64,000 bases of DNA, from assembly GCA_020635695.1 (NCBI GenBank), contig JACJZH010000011.1, positions 60,469 through 124,468 of the forward strand. The letters run 5' to 3'. Both the position numbers and the translations under genes were made by a program. Of this stretch, positions 1-11,494 are shown in pieces. Source of the DNA: Flavobacteriales bacterium. GTDB taxonomy: Bacteria > Bacteroidota > Bacteroidia > Flavobacteriales_F > PHOS-HE28. The first letter of the stretch is position 1, and every line of letters starts with the position of its first letter. The notes below the pieces were generated by a model. That model was given only the letters and a program-made list of their open reading frames with translations, was not told where the DNA came from and ran no database searches.

Positions 1-406
1 ACAACTTCTGCAGGGTGCGCGTCACCTTGGCCTCCACTTCCTCCGAGCTCATCTTGGGCTCGTTCTTCGCCGCCCACTTGTGGGCATGGGCCATGATGTC
101 CTCCTTGGGAAGGAGACGGTCCTTGGAACGGATCAACTCGATGACCATGAGGTCCCACGGGTTCAGACGATACCCGCCGTCCTTGATCTCGCGCTTCTTG
201 CGGCGCCCCGGTTTGCGACGGGTCGTCTTGGTCGTGGCGGGCTTGGCACCGCTCCTTGCCGGAATGGGCTTTCCGTCCCGGACCGCCTTGAGCTCGGCGA
301 TCGCTTCGCGAACGCGCGTCAGCTGAAAGTTCAATCTGCGTCTTTCAGCGCGATAGTTCGCGAGGAGCTCATCAATATCTTCTGTGTTCAACCGCTTGGC
401 TGCCAT
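1..406 (-). CDS. Conserved Lys/Arg-rich hypothetical protein (C-terminus cut by window edge)
   Basis: The reading frame opens at an ATG (complement 404-406) and runs off the left edge, so about 135 residues are visible and the C-terminus is missing. The N-terminal 50 residues look alpha-helical and possibly coiled-coil (starts MAAKRLNTEDIDELLANYRA). A basic Pro/Arg/Lys linker follows around residues 55-80. A charged helical region then contains WDLMVIELIRSKDRLLPKED, which reads like a small winged-helix-type segment. A TACCTTTG -7 element lies 41 nt upstream at 448-455. I do not recognise the family. The basic linker suggests nucleic-acid binding, but that is inference. Nothing in frame interrupts it. 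Confidence 0.7.
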   Translation of the reverse strand, partial: MAAKRLNTEDIDELLANYRAERRRLNFQLTRVREAIAELKAVRDGKPIPARSGAKPATTKTTRRKPGRRKKREIKDGGYRLNPWDLMVIELIRSKDRLLPKEDIMAHAHKWAAKNEPKMSSEEVEAKVTRTLQKL

Positions 407-447
407 GTGGTTTTGAGGATTTTACATCGGTTAGGTTCGAACGGGTG

Positions 448-455
448 CAAAGGTA
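448..455 (-). promoter_or_regulatory. -7 promoter element TACCTTTG of the 1-406 gene
   Basis: On the minus strand the octamer TACCTTTG matches the Bacteroidota sigma-A -7 consensus TAnnTTTG. It sits 41 nt before the ATG at 406. No clear -33 TTG is visible at the usual distance. Confidence 0.5.
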
Positions 456-532
456 ATCGATCGCCTTATACACGTTGACGCCCCATCTGCCTCACCGGCC
501 TACGGGAACGAACGGAGCGATCGCCGCTTTGT

Positions 533-1609
533 TCAGCGCACCACGAGCCTGGCCCCCTCTGCTGTGTCCAGGAACCTGCCGATCGGTCGCCAATGTCCGG
601 CCGGTCCTTCCACCGGGAGTTCATGGTCGGCTGCCACGGCCACGAGCAACCCGCCGCTCGTCTGCGGGTCGCTCAGGATCATCATGCGCGTCATATCACC
701 GGCCCCGACGATCTTCTCGCCGTAGCTCTTCCAGTTCCGGAACGCCCCATCGGGATAGGCCCCCTTGGCCAGGTAGTGCAGCGCCTCTTCACGGACCGGT
801 ACCTGGTCGAATTCCAACTCGGCGACCAGGCCGCTGCCTTCGGCCATTTCGATCAAATGCCCCGCCAGCCCGAACCCTGTCACGTCCGTGATCGCATGAA
901 CGCTGTCGAATGCCGCAAGCTCCCTGCCCAGCACGTTGGGTTCCAGCATCAGGTCCCTGGCCACGTGGGCATGTGCCGGCTCCAGCAGCCCGCGCTTCTC
1001 GGCGGTGGTCAGGATGCCAGTGCCCAGAGGTTTGGTCAGGTACAGCCGATCGCCGGCCTGTGCCGTGTCGTTCCGTTTCAGGTTCGCAACTCGTACTTCC
1101 CCGGTAACGGCCAGCCCGAAGAAGGGTTCCGGAGCATCGATGCTATGCCCTCCCGCCAGCGGAATGCCCAGGTCATGGCAGACCTGCCTCCCACCATCAA
1201 CGACCCGCGAAGCGAGCTCCGCCGGCAGCTTCTCCACCGGCCAGCCCAGTACGGCGACGGCGAGCAGGGGGGTGCCCCCCATGGCGTACACATCGCTGAT
1301 GGCATTGGTGGCGGCAATGCGGCCGAAATCAAAGGCATCGTCCACGATCGGCGAAAAGAAGTCGGTGGTGCTGATCAGGGCGCGGCCATCACCCAGGTCA
1401 TAGACCGCGGCATCATCGCGACTTCCATGGCCCACCAACAGCCGCGGATGCTCGGATGCCGGGATGCGGCCATGCAGGATGGTCTCCAGCACGGCCGGCG
1501 CGATCTTGCATCCACAGCCTGCACCATGACTGAACTGGGTGAGCCGGATGGGGGCGTCGTCGGGAGCGGGTGGGAGGGACATGGGCTTCGCGAAGTTCGG
1601 TGCCGACAA
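533..1609 (-). CDS. selD: Selenide, water dikinase (selenophosphate synthetase)
   Basis: This protein makes selenophosphate from selenide and ATP, the selenium donor for selenouridine tRNA and selenocysteine. The N-terminus has the signature SHGAGCGCK (residues 28-35), with Cys32 and Lys35 matching the catalytic Cys17 and Lys20 of E. coli SelD. The active-site residue is an ordinary cysteine, not selenocysteine. At 358 aa it is the normal family length, with the AIR-synthase-like N and C domains continuous. It starts 3 bp after the stop of mnmH, so the two form an operon in which the product of selD feeds MnmH. No selA, selB or selC appears in the window, so only the tRNA-selenation use can be inferred here. 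Confidence 0.97.
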   Translation of the reverse strand: MSAPNFAKPMSLPPAPDDAPIRLTQFSHGAGCGCKIAPAVLETILHGRIPASEHPRLLVGHGSRDDAAVYDLGDGRALISTTDFFSPIVDDAFDFGRIAATNAISDVYAMGGTPLLAVAVLGWPVEKLPAELASRVVDGGRQVCHDLGIPLAGGHSIDAPEPFFGLAVTGEVRVANLKRNDTAQAGDRLYLTKPLGTGILTTAEKRGLLEPAHAHVARDLMLEPNVLGRELAAFDSVHAITDVTGFGLAGHLIEMAEGSGLVAELEFDQVPVREEALHYLAKGAYPDGAFRNWKSYGEKIVGAGDMTRMMILSDPQTSGGLLVAVAADHELPVEGPAGHWRPIGRFLDTAEGARLVVR

Positions 1610-1612
1610 CGA

Positions 1613-2641
1613 TCATCGGGATGGGATGGAGCGTCGTGAGCGGAGTTCATCGACGAGTGCTTCCAACGTGAGCCCGGCGGCCTCGATGCGGAACACCCTG
1701 TCCGCATTCCGCTGCGCGGCACCATGGGCATAGCTCTTGTCGTAGTACCGGAGGGTGATCAAGGCCACGGCACGCAGGTCACCGGCCTCCAACGCCTCCA
1801 GGGCGTTCTTGCAATGCTGGGGCCCCAGCCGCTTCCGGATGCGTTCCACCGCAGCGGCCAGTTCCTTCCGGTCGAAGGTGCCATAGTCCTTCACCAACCT
1901 GTCGGCCCGCACATCGATCGGCCGGTCCACGAACAGGAGAGGGGCCTCCCGGAGCTGCCGGAACAACGCATCGGGTAGAGCGACCCGGCCGATGTGCCGG
2001 CTTTCGTCCTCCACCCAGACCTCCCGGGTCTTGTCCAGGGTGGAGAAGGCCGCCCAGAGCCGGTTCTCGAAATGCTCGGTGGTGGGCTGTGGCGCTTCCC
2101 CCAACGCACCGAACGCCGATCCCTTGTGGCTGGCCAGCGCCTCCAGGTCCACCACCTGTTCCCCGCGATCGCGCAGGAGACCGAGCAGTTCGGTCTTTCC
2201 GGTGCCGGTGTAGCCGCCCAGCACGCGAAGGGGCAGGGGCATTTCGAACGACCCCAGCACATGCCGCCGGAAGGCCTTGTACCCCCCGCGCAGGGTGATC
2301 ACTTCGGGGAAGCCCGACTTGTCCAGGAGCCAGGCCACGCTGCCACTGCGTTCGCCACCCCGCCAGCAATGCACGGCCACATGGCCATCAGGTGCCCGTT
2401 CGCGCGCCTGCGCCACCATGCCCGCCAGCTTGGGTCCCACGATGCGCAGACCTTCCAGCACCGCGGCGTCGCGCCCCTGTTGCTTGTACAAGGTGCCGAC
2501 CACGGCCCGCTCCTCGTCCGTGAAGAGCGGCATGTTCGTGGACCCCGGAACGTGCCCTTTGGCGTATTCGCCAGGTGAGCGGACATCGAGCACGGGCAGC
2601 CCCGAAGCAAGGAATTCGCTGATGTCCGTAGGCCTCACCAT
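1613..2641 (-). CDS. mnmH: tRNA 2-selenouridine/geranyl-2-thiouridine synthase
   Basis: MnmH (SelU, YbbB) replaces the sulfur of 2-thiouridine at tRNA wobble position 34 by selenium, through a geranylated intermediate and with selenophosphate as donor. Residues 1-125 form a rhodanese domain whose catalytic cysteine is Cys92 in HCWRGG (Cys97 in E. coli). A P-loop GYTGTGKTE follows at about 143-151 in the C-terminal domain. Its 342 aa are complete. Translation starts at the ATG at 2641, only 8 nt after a TACTTTTG -7 element, so the mRNA leader must be very short. It is immediately followed by selD. Confidence 0.96.
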   Translation of the reverse strand: MVRPTDISEFLASGLPVLDVRSPGEYAKGHVPGSTNMPLFTDEERAVVGTLYKQQGRDAAVLEGLRIVGPKLAGMVAQARERAPDGHVAVHCWRGGERSGSVAWLLDKSGFPEVITLRGGYKAFRRHVLGSFEMPLPLRVLGGYTGTGKTELLGLLRDRGEQVVDLEALASHKGSAFGALGEAPQPTTEHFENRLWAAFSTLDKTREVWVEDESRHIGRVALPDALFRQLREAPLLFVDRPIDVRADRLVKDYGTFDRKELAAAVERIRKRLGPQHCKNALEALEAGDLRAVALITLRYYDKSYAHGAAQRNADRVFRIEAAGLTLEALVDELRSRRSIPSR

Positions 2642-2649
2642 CTCGCCCC

Positions 2650-2657
2650 CAAAAGTA
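2650..2657 (-). promoter_or_regulatory. -7 promoter element TACTTTTG of mnmH-selD
   Basis: A perfect TAnnTTTG on the minus strand, with only 8 nt between its last G and the mnmH ATG. This placement predicts a transcript with almost no leader. Confidence 0.55.
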
Positions 2658-2677
2658 TCCCGGAGGAACAGCCCGCT

Positions 2678-3838
2678 TCAGAGGTAGCTGAGCCACCACC
2701 AGTCCGTCCGCTCCCGCTTCAACTGGGCGAACCAGCGGCATGCCGGGTACAGCAACACCACCACCGCCACCCACACCCCATACACCACGGGCAGGGAGAA
2801 GCCATAGTCCTGCAGGTGCGGTTCGCGGATCACGAAGGTGTCCAGCACCATGTCCGTCCATGGACGGCCGAGCAGCACCACGGCCAGGATCGCGAAGGCG
2901 TGGATGACCACGAGGTGCATCACGTAGTAGAAGAAGGGCACCCGGCCGAACACGATCAAGCGGCGGGCCCACGGGCCCGGGCGGGCCTCGGCCACGGACA
3001 GGAACAGGAAGGCCGGTCCGAGGGTCATCAACAGGTAATGCAGGCTGGGTGGGTATTTCGTGGCGTTCAGCACCGAGAGAAAGGCGAACGCAGGTTCGCG
3101 CCCGGGTTCCCAGGGCCGGGGGTCGCCGTACACGTCCGTGAGCCGCAGCACCAGGAACAGGGCGATGGACGCCATGCCCAGCAGGCGCAGCAAGCGTCGG
3201 CGTTGTGCCGGGTCGCGTTCAGGCGCGTACAGTCCACCGAACACGTACCCGAGCGCCATGACCCCGATCCAGGGGATGAGGGGATAGATGAACCCGATCA
3301 GGCGGCCGTCCACCATGCGGAAGACCTGTTCGTGCAGGATGCCCCACCAGAGCCCTGCCGGATGCAGGTCGTCCAGGGCATTGTGCCCGAGCACCAGGAC
3401 CAGTCCGAACAGCAATATCCCACGCGCGGGCAGGTGCACCAGCCCGGCCAGGGCGATCATGGAGATGCCGATGGCCCAGATGACGCCCAGGAAGATCGCC
3501 GGCAGGGTGGGGTTGAAGGTCCACAGGAAGGAGATGATCACCGCCTCCACGAACACCAGCCAGATGCCGCGCTTCACCAGGAAGGAGGAGAGCTGGGTGG
3601 TGGTGCGTCTGCGGTGCACGAACCAGGCCGAGGTGCCCGCCAGAAAGACGAAGACCGGGGCGCAGTAGTGCGTGATCCAGCGGGTCAGAAAGGTGGCCGC
3701 GGACACGTGGTCCAGGTCGTCCGGCGCATGGTGGAACGCATCTGCATGGAAGAAGTCGCGCACATGGTCCAGGGCCATGATCACCATGACCACGCCCCTG
3801 AGCAGGTCGATGGACGAGACGCGCTTGTCGGCCGGCAT
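2678..3838 (-). CDS. DUF1624 / heparan-alpha-glucosaminide N-acetyltransferase-like membrane protein
   Basis: This is a polytopic inner-membrane protein of 386 aa with about ten hydrophobic segments. The N-terminus (RVSSIDLLRGVVMVIMALDH) carries the DxxRG...DHxR pattern of the DUF1624 family, related to the catalytic domain of lysosomal HGSNAT and to acyltransferases that modify periplasmic glycans. The conserved His of ALDHVRDFFH is present at about residue 23. The substrate cannot be told from sequence. It lies on the same strand downstream of PEP synthase (31 bp) and upstream of mnmH (36 bp), but TACTTCG near its start suggests its own promoter. Confidence 0.8.
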   Translation of the reverse strand: MPADKRVSSIDLLRGVVMVIMALDHVRDFFHADAFHHAPDDLDHVSAATFLTRWITHYCAPVFVFLAGTSAWFVHRRRTTTQLSSFLVKRGIWLVFVEAVIISFLWTFNPTLPAIFLGVIWAIGISMIALAGLVHLPARGILLFGLVLVLGHNALDDLHPAGLWWGILHEQVFRMVDGRLIGFIYPLIPWIGVMALGYVFGGLYAPERDPAQRRRLLRLLGMASIALFLVLRLTDVYGDPRPWEPGREPAFAFLSVLNATKYPPSLHYLLMTLGPAFLFLSVAEARPGPWARRLIVFGRVPFFYYVMHLVVIHAFAILAVVLLGRPWTDMVLDTFVIREPHLQDYGFSLPVVYGVWVAVVVLLYPACRWFAQLKRERTDWWWLSYL

Positions 3839-3869
3839 CGGGGCAAGGTAGGCGCCCCTGGGCGAAGTA

Positions 3870-6332
<2,463 letters not shown>

Positions 6333-6513
6333 GGGGGCGACTTTTGGATCGGTGTTGGCCAGCCTTCTACGAAGCTACCCGGGCAAAGTTCCTGAGCCCC
6401 TGCACAGCGCGGGTGATCGTCGTCACCCCCGTGGGCGTGAATAACTAGTTCGGCCTGTGTGTCGTGAGCGGTGACCAGGGGGCTAGCTTGCACCACCAAT
6501 ACCAGACCAACCC

Positions 6514-9501
6514 ATGAAGAGAACGTCGACGATGATCTCGGTCGGTGGAGCGCTCCTTTGCAGCGTCCTCATCGCACCCCCCGTATCCGGGCAATCGGGA
6601 GTTCGCACCAAGGTCCGCAAAGCGGTCACGGTGCAGACCACCCATACCAGCCCGTTCACCTCACCTTCCAAGCGCGCCATGGACCGCTCGGTCGGTCTCA
6701 CCTCGCACCATGGTCCTCGTGGAGGAGGACCTGTGAACGATGATTGTGCCGGGGCCATTTCCCTGACGCCCGGGACCCCCTGCTCACCGATCACGGTGGA
6801 TGCCACGGGGGCCACGCAATCGCTGCCCGCCATCACCTGCAACGCGTTCACCGGAACGGCCGATGATGATGTGTGGTTCAGCTTCGTGGCCACGGGGCCT
6901 TCGCATACGATCGAGGTGACCGGAGGAACGGACTACGATGCCGTGGCCGAGTTGCTCGAAGGGAGCTGCGGCAGTCTCGTGTCCATCGGATGTGCCGATG
7001 ATGTGTTCGAGAACGGGACCGAGGTGATCGCGGCCACGGGCCTTACGATCGGCAACACCTATTACGTCCGTGTGTACGACTGGTACGATGTCCTGCCTAC
7101 GGACATGACCGTCTCAGCGTGCGTGCTGGGTGCCGGGCCTCCTCCTCCGGCCAACGACGATTGCGGTTCCGTGTCGTTCGCCAGCCTGAACGTCGGGGGC
7201 AGTGTTTCGTTCTCGGGCAACAACGCCGGTGCCACCGCTACGGGTGACTACGCCCCTGGAAGTGTGCTGGACGGCGAAGGCCCCAGTGTGTGGCACGGGT
7301 TCACCACCACCGACTGTGCTGATATCGTTGTCGACTACTGCGGCACCAACCCGGTCTTCGGGAACTTCTGGATCATCCTGGCCACCAGCTGCCCCGCCGA
7401 TGACAACCTGATCATCAGCACCGGTAATGCGGATTGTGGTGACGGCAACCTGGCGATCACGTTCCTTGGTGTGCCGGCCGGCACCTACTACCTGCCTGTT
7501 CTGCTGGACCCCGCCAACGATGCGGAAGGTCCCTACACCATTGAAGTGTCTGCCACGGCCTGTGCGACACCTCCGGCGAACGACGACTGCGCCAACGCGG
7601 TGCTGCTGACGCCTTCCGCCACCTGCGTACCCACCGCCGGCACCACGCTTGGTGCCACGCAATCGCTGCCGGCCATCACCTGCAACACGTTCACAAGCAA
7701 CGTGGCGAATGATGCCTGGTTCAGCTTCGTGGCCACGGCCGCAGACCACAATGTGGAAGTGACCGGTCTCGGCACGTACGACGCCATCGTGGAGTTGTTC
7801 GAGGGTACCTGCGGGGCTCCTGTTTCGCTGGACTGCGCGGACGCCACGGTGGCCGGTGAAGTGGAGACCATCGCGGCCACCGGGCTCACCATCGGCACGA
7901 CCTATTGGGTGCGTGTGTACAACTGGAACGGTGGTGGTGCCGATCAGGACTTCGAGATCTGTGTGTATGGCGGCGGCGGAGGCGGTCCGGTGAACGACCT
8001 GTGCGGTTCGGTCACTGCAGACCCCCTGAGCGTGGGCGGCTCCATCAGCTTTTCGGGCGACAACACCGGGGCGACCATCGCCGGCGATTATGTGCCGGGT
8101 TCCACCTTGGATGCCGATGGGATGGCCAGCGTGTGGCATGCCTTCACCACGACCGAATGTGCGGATGTGACACTGGACTACTGTGGGACCAATCCCGCGT
8201 TCGGCAACGTGTGGGTGGTCCTGGCCACCAGCTGCCCGGCTGACGACGCGCTCGTCTTCGCAGGTGGCTTCAATGACACCGATTGCGTGGACGGGAACTT
8301 CACCCTGTTCTTCCCTGGATTGCCCGCCGGCACTTACTACGTGCCTGTCATGCTGGACCCGGGTGTGGCCGAAGGACCTTACTCCATCTCGATCTCTGCG
8401 GTGGCCTGTCCCCCGGCCCCGGCCAATGACGAATGCGACAATGCCGTGATGCTGACCCCTGGCGCGACATGTGTGCCTACGGCCGGCAGCACGCTCGGAG
8501 CCACCGAGAGCCTGGCGGCCATCACCTGCAACACCTTCACCAGCAACGTGGCGAACGATGTCTGGTACAGCTTCATGGCCACCGGCACCGAGCATACCGT
8601 GCAGGTCACCGGTCTGGGCACCTACGATGCCATTGTCGAGTTGTTCGAAGGAACATGCGCAGGGGGGCTGACCTCCCTGGATTGTGCCGATGCCACGGTT
8701 GGCGGACAGGTCGAGTCGATCATGGCCATGGGCCTGACGGTGGGCACGACCTACTACGTGCGGGTGTACAACTGGAACGGCGGAGGTGTCGATCAGGACT
8801 TCGAGATCTGCGTGTTCGATCCGGCCGGGCCTCCTGCCAACGATGATTGCGCGAATGCCATCACGCTTCCGATCGAGCTGCCGGCGGATTGTCCGGCCAA
8901 TGCCTTCACCGGCAACAACACCGCCTCGGTGGTGACCACGGACGCTCCGGCGTGTGATGCGAGCGCCGTAGGCTTTCAGGATGTCTGGTTCGCGTTCAAT
9001 TCCCTCGGGAACACGAGCGTGGAGATCGGGCTGGACTGGGGCACGGCCACCGACCTGTTCGTGGAGGTGCTCGACGCATGCGGAGGCAACTCCGTCTTCT
9101 GCGATGTCGCCAACCCGGCACCTTACACCGTGCCGGTCGCCCCGAACACCGACTACATCATCCGGGCGTTCTCCAACAACGAGTTCGGCACCGGCGGGAT
9201 CTTCACGATCTGCATCAGCGGAGCCATCTCCACGGGTGTGGAGGCCACGCTCTCCAACGACGGCTGGGCGATCTTCCCCAACCCGAACGAAGGAGCCTTC
9301 CGGTTCCGCAGCGGTGACCTCGATGGCACGGCCAACGTGGACGTATTGGACATGGCCGGGCGCACCGTGCATTCCCAGCGTGTGACGCTGCAGCCCGGAA
9401 TGGACCAGGTGATCGAACCTTCCTCCCTGGCCTCCGGTTCCTATGTGCTGCGCATCACCCATGCCGAAGGGCGCCGCGAGCTGCCCTTCCAGGTGCGGTG
9501 A
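6514..9501 (+). CDS. Large T9SS-secreted protein of alternating beta-rich repeats
   Basis: 995 aa with a signal peptide (residues 1-26, hydrophobic core then VSGQ) and a C-terminal T9SS sorting domain (about 911-995) with WAIFPNPNEGAF and the final GSYVLRITHAEGRRELPFQVR pattern. Between them are five beta-rich modules in alternating order, A (from about 73), B (210), A (352), B (490), A (636), then a divergent module from about 773. Each starts with an (A/V)NDxC motif. A modules share AITCN.FT...VWFSF and YYVRVYNWNGGG.DQDFEICV; B modules share VWH.FTTT.CAD and GPY. They resemble pre-peptidase C-terminal-like domains. No catalytic domain is visible, so a structural, adhesive or matrix role is inferred. 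It is followed by a strong hairpin terminator. Confidence 0.85.
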   Translation: MKRTSTMISVGGALLCSVLIAPPVSGQSGVRTKVRKAVTVQTTHTSPFTSPSKRAMDRSVGLTSHHGPRGGGPVNDDCAGAISLTPGTPCSPITVDATGATQSLPAITCNAFTGTADDDVWFSFVATGPSHTIEVTGGTDYDAVAELLEGSCGSLVSIGCADDVFENGTEVIAATGLTIGNTYYVRVYDWYDVLPTDMTVSACVLGAGPPPPANDDCGSVSFASLNVGGSVSFSGNNAGATATGDYAPGSVLDGEGPSVWHGFTTTDCADIVVDYCGTNPVFGNFWIILATSCPADDNLIISTGNADCGDGNLAITFLGVPAGTYYLPVLLDPANDAEGPYTIEVSATACATPPANDDCANAVLLTPSATCVPTAGTTLGATQSLPAITCNTFTSNVANDAWFSFVATAADHNVEVTGLGTYDAIVELFEGTCGAPVSLDCADATVAGEVETIAATGLTIGTTYWVRVYNWNGGGADQDFEICVYGGGGGGPVNDLCGSVTADPLSVGGSISFSGDNTGATIAGDYVPGSTLDADGMASVWHAFTTTECADVTLDYCGTNPAFGNVWVVLATSCPADDALVFAGGFNDTDCVDGNFTLFFPGLPAGTYYVPVMLDPGVAEGPYSISISAVACPPAPANDECDNAVMLTPGATCVPTAGSTLGATESLAAITCNTFTSNVANDVWYSFMATGTEHTVQVTGLGTYDAIVELFEGTCAGGLTSLDCADATVGGQVESIMAMGLTVGTTYYVRVYNWNGGGVDQDFEICVFDPAGPPANDDCANAITLPIELPADCPANAFTGNNTASVVTTDAPACDASAVGFQDVWFAFNSLGNTSVEIGLDWGTATDLFVEVLDACGGNSVFCDVANPAPYTVPVAPNTDYIIRAFSNNEFGTGGIFTICISGAISTGVEATLSNDGWAIFPNPNEGAFRFRSGDLDGTANVDVLDMAGRTVHSQRVTLQPGMDQVIEPSSLASGSYVLRITHAEGRRELPFQVR
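6730..8828 (+). repeat. Five alternating A-B-A-B-A coding modules of about 140 codons
   Basis: Within the 6514-9501 gene, module type A (about 6730-7140, 7567-7980, 8417-8828) alternates with type B (about 7141-7566, 7981-8416). A-type copies share whole phrases such as GTYDAIVELFEGTC and LDCADATV. B-type copies share FSG(N/D)N.GAT and DYCGTNP. The alternation implies duplication of an A-B pair. Confidence 0.8.
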
Positions 9502-9521
9502 GCGACTGACGACGATGAAGC

Positions 9522-9553
9522 CAGCAGGGCGGTCCACATGGACCGCCCTGCTG
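9522..9553 (+). terminator. Strong hairpin terminator after the 995-aa T9SS gene
   Basis: A 15-bp perfect inverted repeat, AGCAGGGCGGTCC and its complement, around a tight loop, starting 20 nt after the stop codon. It is followed by CTTTC rather than a long T run, as is usual for this GC-rich genome. Confidence 0.75.
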
Positions 9554-9678
9554 CTTTCATGGAGCAGTCCACTTCAAGCAAGAGGCCCGGAGGATTACCT
9601 CCCGTGGAAGGAACCTTTGGTGCGGAGGCGTCGTTTGAGGCCCCTGACCGGGCGCGACCACCGTCCGGTCCTCCATCC

Positions 9679-10389
9679 ATGCGCCACCTCACGTCGATCC
9701 TCCTGTTCCTTCCGGCATGCCTGTGGGCCCAGGTCCTTGAATATACCTGGCCGAACACGCCCTGCGTTCAGATGATCCATTGCGACACCGGCTGCACGGC
9801 CTGCAATGTGCCGGAGGCCAGTGGAGCGCTGCTCGTCGGCAGCAACCTGTCCGGGGTGGGTGTGGAGATCTGTCCCAGACCCACCGTGCCGGGCGACAAT
9901 GCCCTGGACATCGTCGGCTGGCCCTGGTCGCCTTCCATCGATCATCGGGTGGTGATCTCGGGAATGAGCCTCATTCCCGGTGAGCTGGACAGCATCCTCA
10001 TCGTTCACGGCGCCGACCCCGACGGTCCGCAGCGTGTGCAGGTGTCCCTGTCGCTGAACGGAGGGGCGCCGGTCGAACTGGGCGACATGAGCACCAGCGC
10101 GGACCAGGAACTCGTGTTCACCGGCCTCGGATCACTGGCACCGGCGGAGGGACAGGCCTTCGGGACGTTCCAGCTCACGTTCCGCGCCTATCAGGGCAAT
10201 GGAGGGGCATGGTCCCTGGATGCGGTGCGGGTGGTGATGGGGCCTGTGAACAGCGCGACCGCCGTACCGGAATGGGAACACACCGTTGGCCGCACCGGCG
10301 GTCCGGGTCACGATCTTCTGGGGCGGGACCTGGCTCCTTCCTCCGCGGGACTGCATGTGGGGCCGGGCCGGGTGGTGCTCATGCCTTGA
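9679..10389 (+). CDS. Small secreted hypothetical protein
   Basis: 236 aa from the ATG at 9679. The frame is open further upstream, but this ATG is the one that gives a clean signal peptide (MRHLTSILLFLPACLWAQ). The mature N-terminus is cysteine-rich (CVQMIHCDTGCTACNVPE), suggesting disulfides. A beta-rich region of about 150 residues follows (SIDHRVVISGMSLIPGELDS), which resembles jelly-roll modules of exported Bacteroidota proteins. No T9SS sorting domain is recognisable at the C-terminus (it ends GRVVLMP). The function is unknown. It may be periplasmic or surface-located. It is 17 bp upstream of the next gene. Confidence 0.65.
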   Translation: MRHLTSILLFLPACLWAQVLEYTWPNTPCVQMIHCDTGCTACNVPEASGALLVGSNLSGVGVEICPRPTVPGDNALDIVGWPWSPSIDHRVVISGMSLIPGELDSILIVHGADPDGPQRVQVSLSLNGGAPVELGDMSTSADQELVFTGLGSLAPAEGQAFGTFQLTFRAYQGNGGAWSLDAVRVVMGPVNSATAVPEWEHTVGRTGGPGHDLLGRDLAPSSAGLHVGPGRVVLMP

Positions 10390-10406
10390 GGCGGTACTTT
10401 GGCCTC

Positions 10407-11450
10407 ATGTCCGGGCCGCTCAACCACATCGAGCTTCGCAAACCGATGTATCCGGTCAGCGAGGCCTATGCCGCGTACCTGGAACATCACGGGCGCGCCA
10501 GCGAGCTTCCATTACGCTACGAGGACCTGTTGCGGTGGGACGGGTTGATGCCGCAGGTGGACGCCCGCGGCCAGGAGACCTTGTGGCAGACCGTGCTGTT
10601 GCATCCCGCGGAGATGGCCGAGCTGCATGAACGGCTGGTCGCCATCTATCAGTTGCTGATCGCCGATGGCCGGCGCGTGGATTACCTGACCGTGGCCAGC
10701 ATCGACTTCTGCGCCTACGGCAACAGCCAGCCGTTCCGGATCAAGATCCTGAACCAGGTCAACGACAACCACGACTACTACTACATCAAGAAGGCGGACG
10801 CCAGCAGGCTCTACGGTCTGGAACTGGAGCACTTGTTGAGCCCCAACAAGATCAACTACCTGTTCCAGGGCGGCACGCTGGTGGAGGAGCACATCATCGG
10901 TGTTCCGGGCGACCTGTTCATCCGGGACCCGGAACGGTTCGGGGGGCACCTGAACCCGGTGCGGCTGAGCAAGGAGTTCGTGAAGTTCAACGAGCGGAGC
11001 TTCGCGCGGCTGCTCGGGGACATGCGCGCCTACAACTTCGTGGTGGACGTGATCCAGGACTTCGACCAGGTGCAGTACCGGTTGCGCAGCATCGATTTCG
11101 ATCAGCAGAGCTACGAGGGCAGGCACCGGATCTACCTGCCGCAGTTCTACAAGGAGAACCTGCCCTATGTGCGGTTCGCCGAGCAGTACATCAGCAGGGA
11201 GAACGTGGACCAGTACGCCAACGAGGAACGGGCCCTGCTGCGGCGCCGGTACCGGATCGCCCAGGACCAGATCGACGAACTGTTCGACGTGATGCGCACG
11301 GAGGTCCTGAGCTCCGAAGGCCATGTGGCGCAGCTGGCCAGCGAGCTGGCCGAGCTCCACGGCGATCCCGGGTTCCGGTCGCTGGATACGATGGGGCGCG
11401 TGCTGCACCGGCACCTTTCGCGCCGGCTGGAGCTGCATGTTCCCGCGTAA
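10407..11450 (+). CDS. Conserved hypothetical protein, possibly with a divergent kinase-like fold
   Basis: 347 aa, soluble, with no signal peptide. The start at 10407 (MSGPLNHIELRKPMYPVS) follows a TACTTTG-type promoter by about 5 nt, and sequence further upstream in frame is low-quality Arg/Gly-rich translation. The conserved-looking core includes SIDFCAYGNSQPFRIKILNQ, YYYIKKADASRLYGLELEHLL, LVEEHIIGVPGDLFI and LRSIDFDQQSYEG. The order of an invariant-looking Lys, a hinge-like segment and a DFD-type motif is reminiscent of HipA- or aminoglycoside-kinase-like folds. This is a weak inference from pattern only. I cannot name the family. Confidence 0.6.
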   Translation: MSGPLNHIELRKPMYPVSEAYAAYLEHHGRASELPLRYEDLLRWDGLMPQVDARGQETLWQTVLLHPAEMAELHERLVAIYQLLIADGRRVDYLTVASIDFCAYGNSQPFRIKILNQVNDNHDYYYIKKADASRLYGLELEHLLSPNKINYLFQGGTLVEEHIIGVPGDLFIRDPERFGGHLNPVRLSKEFVKFNERSFARLLGDMRAYNFVVDVIQDFDQVQYRLRSIDFDQQSYEGRHRIYLPQFYKENLPYVRFAEQYISRENVDQYANEERALLRRRYRIAQDQIDELFDVMRTEVLSSEGHVAQLASELAELHGDPGFRSLDTMGRVLHRHLSRRLELHVPA

Positions 11451-11494
11451 CAACGGCCTGTATCCCGTGTCACGGGACGCCCTGCACGGCGAAG

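Noticed and set aside
533..1609. Selenocysteine-containing SelD
   Set aside because: The active-site codon is an ordinary Cys (GAGCGCK) and there is no in-frame TGA.
7114..9537. 807-codon frame antisense to the repeat T9SS gene
   Set aside because: Gly/Arg/His-rich, with repeats that only mirror the coding repeats. No start context.
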